Origin: Nocardioides caldifontis
GTDB taxonomy: Bacteria > Actinomycetota > Actinomycetes > Propionibacteriales > Nocardioidaceae
Length of the DNA stretch: 64,000 nucleotides
Direction: 5' to 3'
NCBI RefSeq assembly: GCF_008087345.1
Contig: NZ_ML701737.1
Location: 310,001-374,000, forward strand
A model generated the notes under the pieces. The model saw only the letters and a list, made by a program, of their open reading frames with translations, was not told the DNA's origin and made no database searches. A program made the position numbers and the translations under genes. Within the stretch, counting starts at the first letter, position 1. The number at the start of each line of letters is the position of its first letter. This document shows positions 25,109-33,678 of this stretch, piece by piece.

Positions 25109-25225
25109 GCCACGAGGGGCGGTTCAACGCGAAACACCGCGCCACGAGGGGCGGTTCAACGTCAAACACCGCGCCACGAGGGGCGGTTCAACACCCGACC
25201 GCGCGCCACCATGGAGGGCTCAGGA
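25109..25225 (-). repeat. Family A repeat array (4 units, 32-bp period)
   Basis: On the plus strand GCCACGAGGGGCGGTTCAAC starts at 25109, 25141 and 25173. A fourth, degenerate unit (GCCACCATGGAGGGCTCAGG) starts at 25205. The starts are exactly 32 bp apart. Read on the minus strand the array begins at the stop codon of the isomerase-like gene, whose TGA occupies the same place as TGA in the consensus GTTGAGCCGCCCCTCGTGGC. Confidence 0.92.
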
Positions 25226-26038
25226 GGTCAGCCGGCTCGCCAGGAACCGGCGGACCCGTTCCAGGTCGCCGGTCGTGCGGACCCCAGGGTCGTCCGGCGA
25301 GGCGCGCTTCCACAGCACCTTGAGCAGCAGCGCCGCGGGCGCCTCGACGGCGTCGGTGCCGGGCCGGTCCTCGACGAGGACCCGGGGCACCAGCGGCCGC
25401 TCGCCGGTGCGGCTCTCGACGGGAGACGCCTGGGCCGGGAAGTCGCCGCGGGTCGCGGGTTCGACGACCCACGACCGCTTGACGTCGGTGGCCCGCAAGG
25501 AGATCGGTGCGGTGAGGTCGGCGGCGTACCCCCGGCTGTGCATGCGGTGCAGGAAGACGGTCAACGCCTCGTCGATCCCGTCCGCGGCGAGGTGCGGCGG
25601 CAGCCGTTCCGCGGTCCCGGTCGCCATCGCGAGGTCGACTCCGTGCATCACGGTCTCGTGGGTCTGCCGGCGCTGCCAGAAGCCGACCCGGCCGGCACCG
25701 AAGGCGAAGTTCCAGCACGGCTTGTCCGCAGGGATGTCCCGGAGCACGGAGTAGAGGTCCTCGGCACGACCGAGGTACCACTCCGCGACCCGGCGCGCCT
25801 TGTGCGACGACGGACGGTCGTCGAGCCCGTACGCCGCCCGACCGGTCTCGACCACCGTGGCCGCCCACGAGTGGGTGTTGCCGAGGTGGACGACGAGGTC
25901 GAGCACGGTCCAGTCCGGGCACGTGGGGACGGCCTGCCGCATCCCCGCGCGGGCGACGTGGTCGGCGAACCACTCGGCCGCGGCCGCGAACTCGACGACG
26001 AAGTCGAGGCCGGTGCCGGCCCGTGTCGCCGAGTCCAT
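25220..26038 (-). CDS. Maleylpyruvate isomerase family mycothiol-dependent enzyme
   Basis: 272 residues. The N-terminal DinB-like/MDMPI helical bundle has CPDWTVLDLVVHLGNTHSWAA and QTHETVMHGVDLAMATG, whose histidines form the usual metal site. The C-terminal half is an MDMPI_C-like domain. Members use mycothiol as cofactor, consistent with mshA in this window. The exact reaction is unknown because most family members are uncharacterised. Start ATG at 26036-26038. Confidence 0.85.
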   Translation of the reverse strand: MDSATRAGTGLDFVVEFAAAAEWFADHVARAGMRQAVPTCPDWTVLDLVVHLGNTHSWAATVVETGRAAYGLDDRPSSHKARRVAEWYLGRAEDLYSVLRDIPADKPCWNFAFGAGRVGFWQRRQTHETVMHGVDLAMATGTAERLPPHLAADGIDEALTVFLHRMHSRGYAADLTAPISLRATDVKRSWVVEPATRGDFPAQASPVESRTGERPLVPRVLVEDRPGTDAVEAPAALLLKVLWKRASPDDPGVRTTGDLERVRRFLASRLTS

Positions 26039-26124
26039 GGGCCCATCGTGGCACGTCCGACCGGCACGGCGGGGCGCACGAAGGGGCTATGCGTGGGAGC
26101 GGACCGTCCGAGCGGCTCCGCAGC

Positions 26125-26772
26125 TCACGGCGTCGGTGCCTGACCGGTGACGAGGTAGACCACCCGCCGGCCGAGGGACACCGCGTGGTCGGCGATCCGC
26201 TCGTAGTAGCGACCGAGCAGCGCCACGTCGATCGCCGGCTCCACCCCGAAGGCCCAGTCGTCACCGAGCATCATCCGGAAGGAGCGGCGGCGCAGCTCGT
26301 CCATCTCCTCGTCGTCGGCCTCGAGCCGTTCGGCGGCCTCGACGTCGCGCTGCGCGATGACGTCGCCGGCCGCCCCCACCATGTGCACGGCGACGTGCGC
26401 CATCCGCTCGATGGTCGGCCGCATCGGCTCGGGCACCGCGATCTCGGGGTTGCGCAGCTGGGCCACCTTGGCGACGTGGACCGAGAGGTCGCCCATCCGC
26501 TCGAGGTCGGCGACCATGCGCACGGCTGCGATCAGCATCCGGAGGTCACCTGCCACCGGCTGTTGCAGAGCCATCAGCTCGAACACCTGGTCCTCGACCC
26601 GTTCACGGAGCGCGTCGATCGCCGCATCACCGCGGACCACCTGGTCGGCGACGTGCGGGTCGGCGGTCAGCAGGGAGTGCGTGGCCCGGACCACGGACTG
26701 CTGGACCTGCTTGGTCATCGACACCAGCTCGTCCACGATCAGGTCGAGCTGGTCGAAGTAGGCGCTGCGCAT
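26125..26772 (-). CDS. phoU: Phosphate transport system regulator PhoU
   Basis: 215 residues from the ATG at 26770-26772. Two three-helix PhoU repeats are seen, each with a metal-binding E/DxxxD-type motif (VADLERMGDLSVHVAKVA at about 103-120 and YYERIADHAVSLGRRVVY near the end). PhoU links the PstSCAB transporter to the SenX3/PhoR kinase. It is divergent from senX3 across a 132-bp region with a PHO-type box, the arrangement known in mycobacteria and other actinomycetes. Confidence 0.95.
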   Translation of the reverse strand: MRSAYFDQLDLIVDELVSMTKQVQQSVVRATHSLLTADPHVADQVVRGDAAIDALRERVEDQVFELMALQQPVAGDLRMLIAAVRMVADLERMGDLSVHVAKVAQLRNPEIAVPEPMRPTIERMAHVAVHMVGAAGDVIAQRDVEAAERLEADDEEMDELRRRSFRMMLGDDWAFGVEPAIDVALLGRYYERIADHAVSLGRRVVYLVTGQAPTP

Positions 26773-26800
26773 GGGCCCACGGTGGCCGCCGCGGTCGGCC

Positions 26801-26833
26801 CCCCCGGCAACCCGAGATGAACCCCAGGTGAAC
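26801..26833 (-). promoter_or_regulatory. PHO-type box (RegX3/PhoP direct repeats)
   Basis: On the minus strand two adjacent 11-mers GTTCACCTGGG (26823-26833) and GTTCATCTCGG (26812-26822) are followed by a weaker GTTGCCGGGGG (26801-26811). This is the 11-bp direct-repeat architecture known for actinomycete PhoP/RegX3 sites. It lies between phoU and senX3-regX3, so autoregulation is likely. Confidence 0.75.
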
Positions 26834-26904
26834 AGAGGGCGTAGTCCGGGTACGGAGCCGCTGGACGGGCAGGATGCAGGGTCGGGTCGGCCTACGATCG
26901 AGCC

Positions 26905-28050
26905 ATGGAACCCACGACGCAGGGCGTGCTGCTCACGCTCCTCGGCGTCGTCATCGGTGCGGTCACCGCCCTCGCCTGGCGGGTCAGCGAGCGGCAGCTC
27001 CGCGGCCCGGTCCCGCCCCCCGAGGTCGACACGGCCGTCGTGCCGGCCGGGGTCGCCACGGTCCTCGGCGCCCTGCGCTCGAGCGCGCTGGTGGTCGACG
27101 AGAACGACGTCGTCCTGCAGGCGTCCGCGCCGGCGTACTCCCTCGGGCTGGTGCGCGAGAGCGAGCTGCAGGTCGAGGAGCTGCGCGACCTGGTCCGGCA
27201 GGTACGCCGCGACGGGGAGACCCGGCAGACGGAGCTGGAGGTCCCCCGCGGGCTCGGCAAGGGACCGGCCGCCGTGCAGGCACGGGTCGCCGCGCTGAGC
27301 AGCCGGCTGGTGCTGGTGCTCGCCGAGGACCGGACCCGGGAGCGCCGGGTCGAGGCGATCCGGCGCGACTTCGTCGCCAACGTCTCCCACGAGCTGAAGA
27401 CCCCGGTCGGGGCGCTCACCCTCCTCGCCGAGGCGGTCGGGGAGGCGGCCGACGACCCGGAGGCGGTGCAGCGGTTCGCCGGCCGCATGCACACCGAGGC
27501 GGCCCGGCTCAACCGGTTGGTCCAGCAGATCATCGAGCTCTCGAGGCTCCAGGACGACGACGCCCTGGACCAGGCGCGCCCCGTGGAGGTCGACCGGGTC
27601 GTGGCGCGTGCGATCGACGCGATCTCGATCGAGGCGATGTCGAAGGGCGTCTCGATCGTCTTCCAGGGCCGCCACGGGCTCGAGGTGCTCGGCAACGCCG
27701 ACCAGGTGGCGCTCGCGCTCGGCAACCTGATCTCCAACGCGGTCGCCTACTCGCCGGAGAACAGCAAGGTGGTGGTCGCCGCGATGCCCGGCGAAGGCTC
27801 CGTCGACCTCACCGTGTCCGACGAGGGCATCGGCATCCCCGCCGGCGAGCTCGACCGGATCTTCGAGCGGTTCTACCGGGTCGACCCTGCGCGCCACCGC
27901 TCCACCGGCGGCACCGGGCTCGGCCTCTCCATCGTCAAGCACGTCGCTGCCTCCCACGGCGGCGAGGTGAAGGTGTGGTCGGAGGAGGGCCGGGGCTCCA
28001 CGTTCACGCTGCGGCTCCCCCGACGTGCCCCCAAGAAGGAGTTCCCGTGA
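26905..28050 (+). CDS. senX3: Phosphate-sensing histidine kinase SenX3 (PhoR)
   Basis: 381 residues. One N-terminal membrane helix (about 7-25) is followed by a PAS-like region (about 45-140), the dimerisation domain with DFVANVSHELKTPVGAL (His162), and the ATPase domain (N box GNLISNAVAYSPE, G boxes DEGIGIP and GTGLGLSIVKHV). It responds to phosphate state through PhoU and the Pst transporter. It is coupled to regX3 by a GTGA overlap. Confidence 0.95.
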   Translation: MEPTTQGVLLTLLGVVIGAVTALAWRVSERQLRGPVPPPEVDTAVVPAGVATVLGALRSSALVVDENDVVLQASAPAYSLGLVRESELQVEELRDLVRQVRRDGETRQTELEVPRGLGKGPAAVQARVAALSSRLVLVLAEDRTRERRVEAIRRDFVANVSHELKTPVGALTLLAEAVGEAADDPEAVQRFAGRMHTEAARLNRLVQQIIELSRLQDDDALDQARPVEVDRVVARAIDAISIEAMSKGVSIVFQGRHGLEVLGNADQVALALGNLISNAVAYSPENSKVVVAAMPGEGSVDLTVSDEGIGIPAGELDRIFERFYRVDPARHRSTGGTGLGLSIVKHVAASHGGEVKVWSEEGRGSTFTLRLPRRAPKKEFP

Positions 28051-28724
28051 CCCGAGTGCTCGTCGTCGAGGACGAGGAGAGCTACAGCGACGCGTTGTCC
28101 TACATGCTCCGCAAGGAGGGGTTCCAGGTCGCCGTCGCCGCCACCGGCACCACGGCCCTGGAGGAGTTCGACCGCAACGGCGCCGACATCGTGCTGCTCG
28201 ACCTGATGCTCCCCGAGCTCTCGGGAACCGAGGTGTGCCGCCGGATCCGGCAGAGCTCGAACGTGCCGGTGATCATGGTGACCGCCAAGGACGACGAGGT
28301 CGACAAGGTCGTCGGGCTCGAGCTGGGCGCGGACGACTACGTCACCAAGCCCTACTCGCCGCGCGAGCTGGTCGCCCGGATCCGCGCGGTGCTGCGCCGC
28401 GGCGCGGAGCCCGAGCCGGCCGCCCCGACGCTCCAGGCAGGGCCGGTGCGGATGGACGTCGAGCGCCACGTGGTCTCCGTGCGCGGTGAGGAGGTGCCGA
28501 TGCCGCTGAAGGAGTTCGAGCTCCTCGAGCTGCTGCTCCGCAACGCCGGGCGGGTCCTGACCCGCGGCCAGCTGATCGACCGGGTGTGGGGCGCGGACTA
28601 CGTCGGGGACACCAAGACCCTCGACGTCCACGTCAAGCGGCTGCGCGCCAAGATCGAGGATGACCCGGGCCACCCGGTGCACCTGCTCACGGTGCGGGGG
28701 CTGGGCTACAAGCTCGAGGCGTAG
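28047..28724 (+). CDS. regX3: Phosphate-response regulator RegX3 (PhoP)
   Basis: 225 residues from a GTG at 28047. The receiver has acidic pair E8-D9, phosphoacceptor D52 (VLLDLMLPELSG), T in MVTAKDDE and K in VTKPYSPREL. The OmpR-type winged helix (about 130-225) has LKEFELLELLLRNAGRVLTR and TKTLDVHVKRLRAKIE. It activates phosphate-starvation genes by binding PHO boxes like the one upstream of senX3. Ends 1 bp from the convergent cation transporter gene. Confidence 0.96.
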   Translation: MTRVLVVEDEESYSDALSYMLRKEGFQVAVAATGTTALEEFDRNGADIVLLDLMLPELSGTEVCRRIRQSSNVPVIMVTAKDDEVDKVVGLELGADDYVTKPYSPRELVARIRAVLRRGAEPEPAAPTLQAGPVRMDVERHVVSVRGEEVPMPLKEFELLELLLRNAGRVLTRGQLIDRVWGADYVGDTKTLDVHVKRLRAKIEDDPGHPVHLLTVRGLGYKLEA

Positions 28725-28725
28725 C

Positions 28726-29304
28726 TCAGAAGGCGCCGAGCCCCTCGAGCACGAGGAGCACGCCGAAGATCGCGAAGGCGGCCGCGGCGCCGTACTTGAT
28801 CGCCTTCTCGGGGAGCTGCCGGCCGAGCACCGCGCCGACGCCGATCGCGAGCGCGTCCGCGAGGACCATGCCGAGGGTGCTGCCGACCCAGGTGCCGAAC
28901 CACCCCTCCTGGGTGGCCAGCGTGACGGTGGCGAGCATCGTCTTGTCGCCCAGCTCGGCGAGGAAGAACGCCGTGCCGACGGCGAGCAGCGCCATGCCGC
29001 GCGACCGCCGAGCCTTCTCCGCCTCCTCCTCGGTCAGCTCGTCGCCCCGGAGCGTCCATGCCGCGAAGCCGAGGAACGCGAGCCCGGCGAGGATCGAGAT
29101 GACGTCCTGGTTCTCGGTGAACGCCTCACCGATCGCGACCCCGAGCCCGACGGAGACCAGGTGGACGATCGCGGTGGCGACCGTGATGCCGATCAGCACG
29201 TCGCGGGCGCGGTAGCGGGCCGCGAACGTCATCGCCATCAGCTGCGACTTGTCACCGAGCTCGGCGACGAAGATCACCGCGGTGCTGAGGAGGAAGGCGT
29301 ACAT
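28726..29304 (-). CDS. TMEM165/GDT1 family cation transporter
   Basis: 192 residues, about six membrane helices in two halves, each with the family motif E-x-GDK-S/T: VAELGDKSQLMAM (about 14-26) and FLAELGDKTMLATV (about 113-126). The charged loop between halves (GDELTEEEAEKARRSRG) is typical. Known members exchange Mn2+ or Ca2+ for protons and protect against manganese excess. The ion handled here is inferred from the family. Start ATG at 29302-29304. Confidence 0.88.
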   Translation of the reverse strand: MYAFLLSTAVIFVAELGDKSQLMAMTFAARYRARDVLIGITVATAIVHLVSVGLGVAIGEAFTENQDVISILAGLAFLGFAAWTLRGDELTEEEAEKARRSRGMALLAVGTAFFLAELGDKTMLATVTLATQEGWFGTWVGSTLGMVLADALAIGVGAVLGRQLPEKAIKYGAAAAFAIFGVLLVLEGLGAF

Positions 29305-29337
29305 GACCGAGCCACGCTACGTGCGGTGGCGAGCCCC

Positions 29338-29859
29338 TCAGTCCGCGGTCGGCTCAGGATGTGACGAACCCGACTCGAGCCAGCCGCGGAACGCCTCGAG
29401 GTTGCGGGTCGACTCACCGCGCGAGAGCCGCCACTCCCACTCCTTCCGGATCGAGGAGGCGAAGCCGAGCTCGAGGATCGTGTTGAACGACTCGTCGGCG
29501 TAGGTGAGCACCGCGCCCAGCAGCCGGTCGACCTCCTCGGGGGTGACGCTGGAGAGGGGCAACCGGCCGTCGAGGTAGATGTCGCCGAGGTGGTCGACGG
29601 CGAAGGCGACCCCGAAGAGCCGGAGGTTCCGCTCGAGCATCCAGCGGTAGACCCGCTCGTGGTTCTCGTCGGGGTGGCGGGCGACGAAGGCGTGCACCGC
29701 GAACGAGTGCTCGCCGACGTCGAGCCGGCACGGCGTCTGCAGCTTGCGCTCCCCCGGCAGGGTCACCGAGAAGAGACCGTCGCCGATCTCCTCCCACTCC
29801 AGCTCGCTGTCGGCGAGGACCGACCGGACCGTCTCGATCGCCCGCGCGCGGTCACCCAT
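29338..29859 (-). CDS. YbjN domain-containing protein
   Basis: 173 residues, one YbjN domain ([58 protein letters not shown]). The fold resembles type III secretion chaperones, but the function is unknown. It overlaps the 3' end of mshA by 8 bp, a linkage common in actinomycetes, so a link to mycothiol metabolism is often supposed but not shown. Confidence 0.85.
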   Translation of the reverse strand: MGDRARAIETVRSVLADSELEWEEIGDGLFSVTLPGERKLQTPCRLDVGEHSFAVHAFVARHPDENHERVYRWMLERNLRLFGVAFAVDHLGDIYLDGRLPLSSVTPEEVDRLLGAVLTYADESFNTILELGFASSIRKEWEWRLSRGESTRNLEAFRGWLESGSSHPEPTAD

Positions 29860-31213
29860 ACAGCTCCCCGACCATCGGCTGGCGCGCGGCGACCGCGGCC
29901 CGCCGGTAGACGTCGAGGGTCAGCTCCGCGGTGCGCTCCCAGCCGAACTCCTGCGCGTGGCGGGCGGCGGCGCGACCGAGCCGTTCCCGGTACGCCGGCG
30001 CGGAGGCGACGCGTTCGATCGCGCGGGCGTAGTCGGCCGGGTCGTGGCCGTCGACGAGGAGCCCGGTGACGCCGTCCCGGACGACCGTCGTCAGCCCGCC
30101 GACCGCGGCCGCGACGACGGGGGTGCCGACCGCGGACGCCTCCATCGCCACCAGCCCGAAGGACTCGTTGTACGACGGGACGCAGACGAGCGTGGCCGCG
30201 GCGTACCAGTCGACGAGCTCCTCGCGGGCGACCGGCGGCACGAACCGGACCACGTCGGAGATCCCGAGCGAAGCGGCGAGCGCGGAGAGCGAGTCGGGGT
30301 GGTCGAGCCCGGAGCCCGACGGCCCGCCGACCACCGGCACGACCAGCCGCTCGCGCAGGGAGGGGTCGCGCTCGAGGAGGAGCGCGGCGGCGCGGACCAG
30401 TACGTCGGGGGCCTTGAGCGGCTGGAGCCGGCCGACGAAGAGCGGCACGACCGCGTCGGGCGGGAGCCCGAGCCGCGCGCGTGCCGCCTGTTGGTGGCAG
30501 GGGCGGAACAGCTCGAGGTCGACCCCCGGGGGGACCACCTCGACCCGGCTCGGCCACGCGTCGTACAGGTTGATCAGCTGCTTGGCCTCGACGTCGGTGT
30601 TGGCGACGAGCATGTCGGCGGCCTCGACGACCTGCTCCTCGCCGAGGACCCGCGGCTGCGGCTCGGGGGTGTCCCCCTCGGCGAGCATCGCGTTCTTGAC
30701 CTTCGCCATGGTGTGCATGGTGTGGGCCAGCGGAACCGACCAGCGGTCGCGGAGCAGCGCCCCGACCTGGCCGGAGAGCCAGTAGTGGGAGTGGACGAGG
30801 TCGAACCAGCCCTGCTCGTGACCGGCCTCGGTGCGCAGCAGGTGGCGGGCGAAGACGCACAGCTGGGCGGGGAGCTCGTCCTTGGGCAACCCCTCGTAGG
30901 GGCCGGCGAGCACGTGGTGCACCCGCACCCCGGGCGCGGCCTCGACGATCGGCGGCAGCGCGCTGCTGGTGGCGCGGGTGTAGATCTCGACCTCGAGGTT
31001 GCGGGCCGCGAGCCGCTTCGACAGCTCGAGGACGTAGACGTTCATGCCCCCGGCGTCACCGGTGCCCGGCTGGTCCAGCGGGGAGGTGTGGAGGCTGATC
31101 ATCGCCACCCGGCGCAGCGGCCCCCCGAGCGAGCCGGGGGTGGGCGGGACCTCCTCCCGGCGCCTGACGCGGGGGCGCGTCGACCGTGCCAGCGGGGGCA
31201 GGGCATTCGTCAC
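29852..31213 (-). CDS. mshA: D-inositol-3-phosphate glycosyltransferase, first step of mycothiol synthesis
   Basis: 453 residues from the GTG at 31211-31213, chosen because GGAGG lies 8 bases upstream (an ATG further upstream would add an unconserved tail). GT-B fold, GT4 family: [20 protein letters not shown] with the donor loop, [45 protein letters not shown], and the EX7E region [19 protein letters not shown]. It joins GlcNAc from UDP-GlcNAc to inositol-3-phosphate. Its presence says the organism makes mycothiol, agreeing with the two MDMPI-family genes nearby. Confidence 0.95.
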   Translation of the reverse strand: MTNALPPLARSTRPRVRRREEVPPTPGSLGGPLRRVAMISLHTSPLDQPGTGDAGGMNVYVLELSKRLAARNLEVEIYTRATSSALPPIVEAAPGVRVHHVLAGPYEGLPKDELPAQLCVFARHLLRTEAGHEQGWFDLVHSHYWLSGQVGALLRDRWSVPLAHTMHTMAKVKNAMLAEGDTPEPQPRVLGEEQVVEAADMLVANTDVEAKQLINLYDAWPSRVEVVPPGVDLELFRPCHQQAARARLGLPPDAVVPLFVGRLQPLKAPDVLVRAAALLLERDPSLRERLVVPVVGGPSGSGLDHPDSLSALAASLGISDVVRFVPPVAREELVDWYAAATLVCVPSYNESFGLVAMEASAVGTPVVAAAVGGLTTVVRDGVTGLLVDGHDPADYARAIERVASAPAYRERLGRAAARHAQEFGWERTAELTLDVYRRAAVAARQPMVGELYG

Positions 31214-31297
31214 GTGGGGCACCTCCGGGGTCTCAACCACGGAGGATGATGTCGTATTTCCTCGACGGGTCATCAGGCACCCGTGGCCGGGGACCTC

Positions 31298-31320
31298 ATA
31301 CCCCGTGAGCGGGGTGGTAT
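31298..31320. other. Hairpin upstream of mshA / downstream of the desaturase-like gene
   Basis: The arms ACCCCG (31300-31305) and CGGGGT (31310-31315), extended by ATA/TAT with a small bulge. The desaturase-like gene stops at 31333, but it is transcribed toward mshA, so this stem lies between the two genes and may terminate or attenuate. No T-run. Confidence 0.35.
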
Positions 31321-31332
31321 CCCGTGGGCGGG

Positions 31333-31992
31333 TCAGCCCAGACCGTGCAGGTTCTTCGCGGTCGGCGAGGTCGGCACGGTCGCCGGGTCGGGGTCGGTGC
31401 CGAGGAGCCGGTCGGCGGTGTGCGCGGTGGTCACCGTGAGCCAGTAGTTCTCGTTCTTGAAGTGGTGCAGCCGGTGGTGGCGCCAGACGGCGCGGTACGC
31501 GCGGGACCGGGGCTTGTAGTCGGTGTGCACGAGGTAGTGGGTCCACTCGTAGACCAGCCCCACGGTTGCGACCGTCATCGAGAAGGTCAGCCCCAGGCCG
31601 GCTGTCGGGAAGAGCAGCGGCGGCACCGCGAGCACCACCGCGACGACGACCAGCAGCGTCTGCCAGGGGATGAAGACCAGCGGGACGTCGCGCGGGTCCT
31701 GGTGGTGCTCGCGGTGCTTGCGGGCGAGCTGGGTGTCGAGGGTCACCGCCCCGACCTGGCGCGGCCGCCAGTGCAGGACGAAGACGTGCACGAGCCACTC
31801 GACCAGCGGGAACAGCGCCAGGAAGACGGCCGGGGCGAGCAGGTCGCGCACCCCCAGGTCGCCGACGACCAGCCGGGCGGTCGTGGCGGCGACGAGCGCG
31901 GACGCGACGATCCACGGCGACGGGTGGCGGACGAACTCGGCAGCGGCCTCGCCGAGCGTCGGGGTCCGGCGGCGGGAGTCGACGGTCGTCAC
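31333..31992 (-). CDS. Fatty acid hydroxylase/sterol desaturase family protein
   Basis: 219 residues from a GTG overlapping the GntR gene stop as GTGA. Membrane helices lie at about 28-65 and 100-150. The di-iron histidine clusters are present: [36 protein letters not shown] and [15 protein letters not shown]. Family enzymes hydroxylate or desaturate lipids in the membrane with O2. Substrate unknown. Coupled translation suggests the GntR regulator controls it. Confidence 0.85.
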   Translation of the reverse strand: MTTVDSRRRTPTLGEAAAEFVRHPSPWIVASALVAATTARLVVGDLGVRDLLAPAVFLALFPLVEWLVHVFVLHWRPRQVGAVTLDTQLARKHREHHQDPRDVPLVFIPWQTLLVVVAVVLAVPPLLFPTAGLGLTFSMTVATVGLVYEWTHYLVHTDYKPRSRAYRAVWRHHRLHHFKNENYWLTVTTAHTADRLLGTDPDPATVPTSPTAKNLHGLG

Positions 31993-32708
31993 TTTGCCTC
32001 CAGTGCGTCGAGGGCGGCGTCCAGCGCGGTGGTGGCGGGGCCGAGCAGCGCCTCGGCGCGGGCCCGGGCGAGCGGCCCGTCGTGCGCCTCGACGGCGTCC
32101 ACCAGTCCGGCGTACGCGCGGACCTGGTCGACCTCCTCGGCCATCAACCCGGCGAGCGCGTCGATCGCCGGCTCGTAGGCGCCCCGGAGGCTGTTGAACA
32201 TCAGCCGGAAGGCGATCGAGTCGGCGGAGTCGACCACCAGCTCCCAGAAGTCGAGCGCGAGGTGCTGCCGGCGGACCGGGTCGTCGTCCTCCTCGAGCGC
32301 CGCGACCACCTCGCGGAGCCGCGGCGGGACGTCGGCACCGGCCCGCTCGGCGGCCAGCTCGGCGACGATCGGACCGACCCGGAGCCGGGCCTCTAGCAGG
32401 CTGCGGGCGACCGCGACGTCGAGCCGGCCGCCGCGGACGAGCAGCCGGGCGAGCAGCTCGAGGCCGCCCGTGCGCCGGAAGTCGCGGACCGTCGTCGCGT
32501 CGCCCTGGCGGACCTCGACGAGCCCGGCGTGGGAGAGCCGCTGGAGCGCTTCCCGCACTGCCGGACGGGAGACGCCGAGGACCTCGGCGAGCCGCCGCTC
32601 GCTGGGGAGGGTGGCGCCGGGCGCCAGGTCACCGGCGACGAGCTCGCCGAGGAGCTGTTCGTAGACGTCGTCCGGGACGCTCCGGCGTCGGACGGGTTGC
32701 AGGGCCAC
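31989..32708 (-). CDS. FadR-subfamily GntR transcriptional regulator
   Basis: 239 residues. The winged HTH (about 8-75; [39 protein letters not shown]) and the helical FCD effector domain (about 100-230) are complete; the FCD metal-site residues are partly visible ([10 protein letters not shown]). It probably binds a small acid or lipid-derived ligand. It sits upstream of, and overlaps, the desaturase-like gene, and a candidate operator lies 39 bp upstream. Confidence 0.88.
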   Translation of the reverse strand: MALQPVRRRSVPDDVYEQLLGELVAGDLAPGATLPSERRLAEVLGVSRPAVREALQRLSHAGLVEVRQGDATTVRDFRRTGGLELLARLLVRGGRLDVAVARSLLEARLRVGPIVAELAAERAGADVPPRLREVVAALEEDDDPVRRQHLALDFWELVVDSADSIAFRLMFNSLRGAYEPAIDALAGLMAEEVDQVRAYAGLVDAVEAHDGPLARARAEALLGPATTALDAALDALEAK

Positions 32709-32746
32709 GAGCGCGAGCCTGCCGTGCCGTCCGGCTGATGGTCAAG

Positions 32747-32757
32747 TGGTCTGGCCA
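32747..32757. promoter_or_regulatory. Candidate GntR/FadR-family operator
   Basis: TGGTCTGGCCA is an imperfect palindrome close to the TGGTnnnACCA-like sites used by FadR-subfamily regulators. It lies between the divergent GntR regulator (start 32708) and the racemase gene. Confidence 0.4.
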
Positions 32758-32937
32758 GTGCTCTTCTGGGCGATGGGTGCGCACGTCGTGACCGCCATGG
32801 AGGCGTGGACCAGCGCCGCCGAACCGATGTCGGCGTCGACCTCGAGCCCGGCCGCCCCGAGCTGGGTGTGGAGCGGAAGGGCCGTCGATCTCGACGTCGT
32901 GTACCCGTCGGTAGCCACCGCATGGCACACTCGCGGC

Positions 32938-33627
32938 GTGCTGACCATCGGACTCGTCGGAGGCATGAGCTGGGAGAGCTCGGCCGAGTACTACCGCCTC
33001 CTCAACGAGGGTGCCCAACGCCGGCTCGGCGGGCTGTCCTCCGCCAAGATCGTGCTCAGCTCGGTGGAGTTCGGAGAGCTCACCCACCTGCAGCGCAAGG
33101 AGAAGTGGGACGACGTCGCCGAGATCCTGGCGACGGCGGCGGACGGGGTCGAAGCCGCGGGCGCGAGCGTCCTGCTCCTCTGCACGACCGCGTTCCACAT
33201 GGTGGCCGACCAGGTCGCCGCCGCGGTCGACATCCCGATGCTCCACCTCGGTGACGTGGTCGCGGAGGCGGTGAAGGCGCAGGACCTCGAGTCGGTCGCG
33301 TTCCTGGGCACGGCGTTCTCGATGGGCCGGCCGTTCTTCACCGACCGCATCGCCTCCCACGGGCTGCAGGTGCTCGTCCCCGACGAGCGGCACCACGCGA
33401 CGTTCGACCGGATCATCTACGAGGAGCTCGTGCACGGGAAGGTGCTCGACACCTCCCGACGCGCGGTGGTCGAGGTGATCAACGAGCTGTGGGACGAGGG
33501 CGCCGAGGGTGTGGTGCTCGGGTGCACCGAGCTCGAGATGCTGATCAAGCAGGCCGACTCCGACCTTCCGGTCTTCCCGGTCACCACGTTGCACGTCGAG
33601 GCCGCGCTCGACCGCACGCTCCCCTGA
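32938..33627 (+). CDS. Aspartate/glutamate racemase family protein
   Basis: 229 residues from the GTG at 32938. The two catalytic cysteines of the family are present in LLLCTTAFHMVADQV and VVLGCTELEMLIKQ, and the N-terminal substrate motif is GLVGGMSWESSAEYYRLLN. It should interconvert L- and D-aspartate or a similar acid by the two-base cysteine mechanism. Substrate is inferred. Divergent from the GntR regulator by 229 bp. Confidence 0.87.
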   Translation: MLTIGLVGGMSWESSAEYYRLLNEGAQRRLGGLSSAKIVLSSVEFGELTHLQRKEKWDDVAEILATAADGVEAAGASVLLLCTTAFHMVADQVAAAVDIPMLHLGDVVAEAVKAQDLESVAFLGTAFSMGRPFFTDRIASHGLQVLVPDERHHATFDRIIYEELVHGKVLDTSRRAVVEVINELWDEGAEGVVLGCTELEMLIKQADSDLPVFPVTTLHVEAALDRTLP

Positions 33628-33673
33628 CCCGGCCTGACCCGGCCTGACCCGGCCTGACCCGGCCTGACCTGGC
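33624..33673 (+). repeat. 10-bp tandem repeat at a convergent gene junction
   Basis: CTGACCCGGC is repeated four times (33624-33663), then CTGACCTGGC (33664-33673) and a decayed CTGTC. The first unit contains the TGA stop codon of the racemase gene (33625-33627). The array ends 6 bp before the convergent sirtuin gene stop. Confidence 0.92.
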
Positions 33674-33678
33674 CTGTC

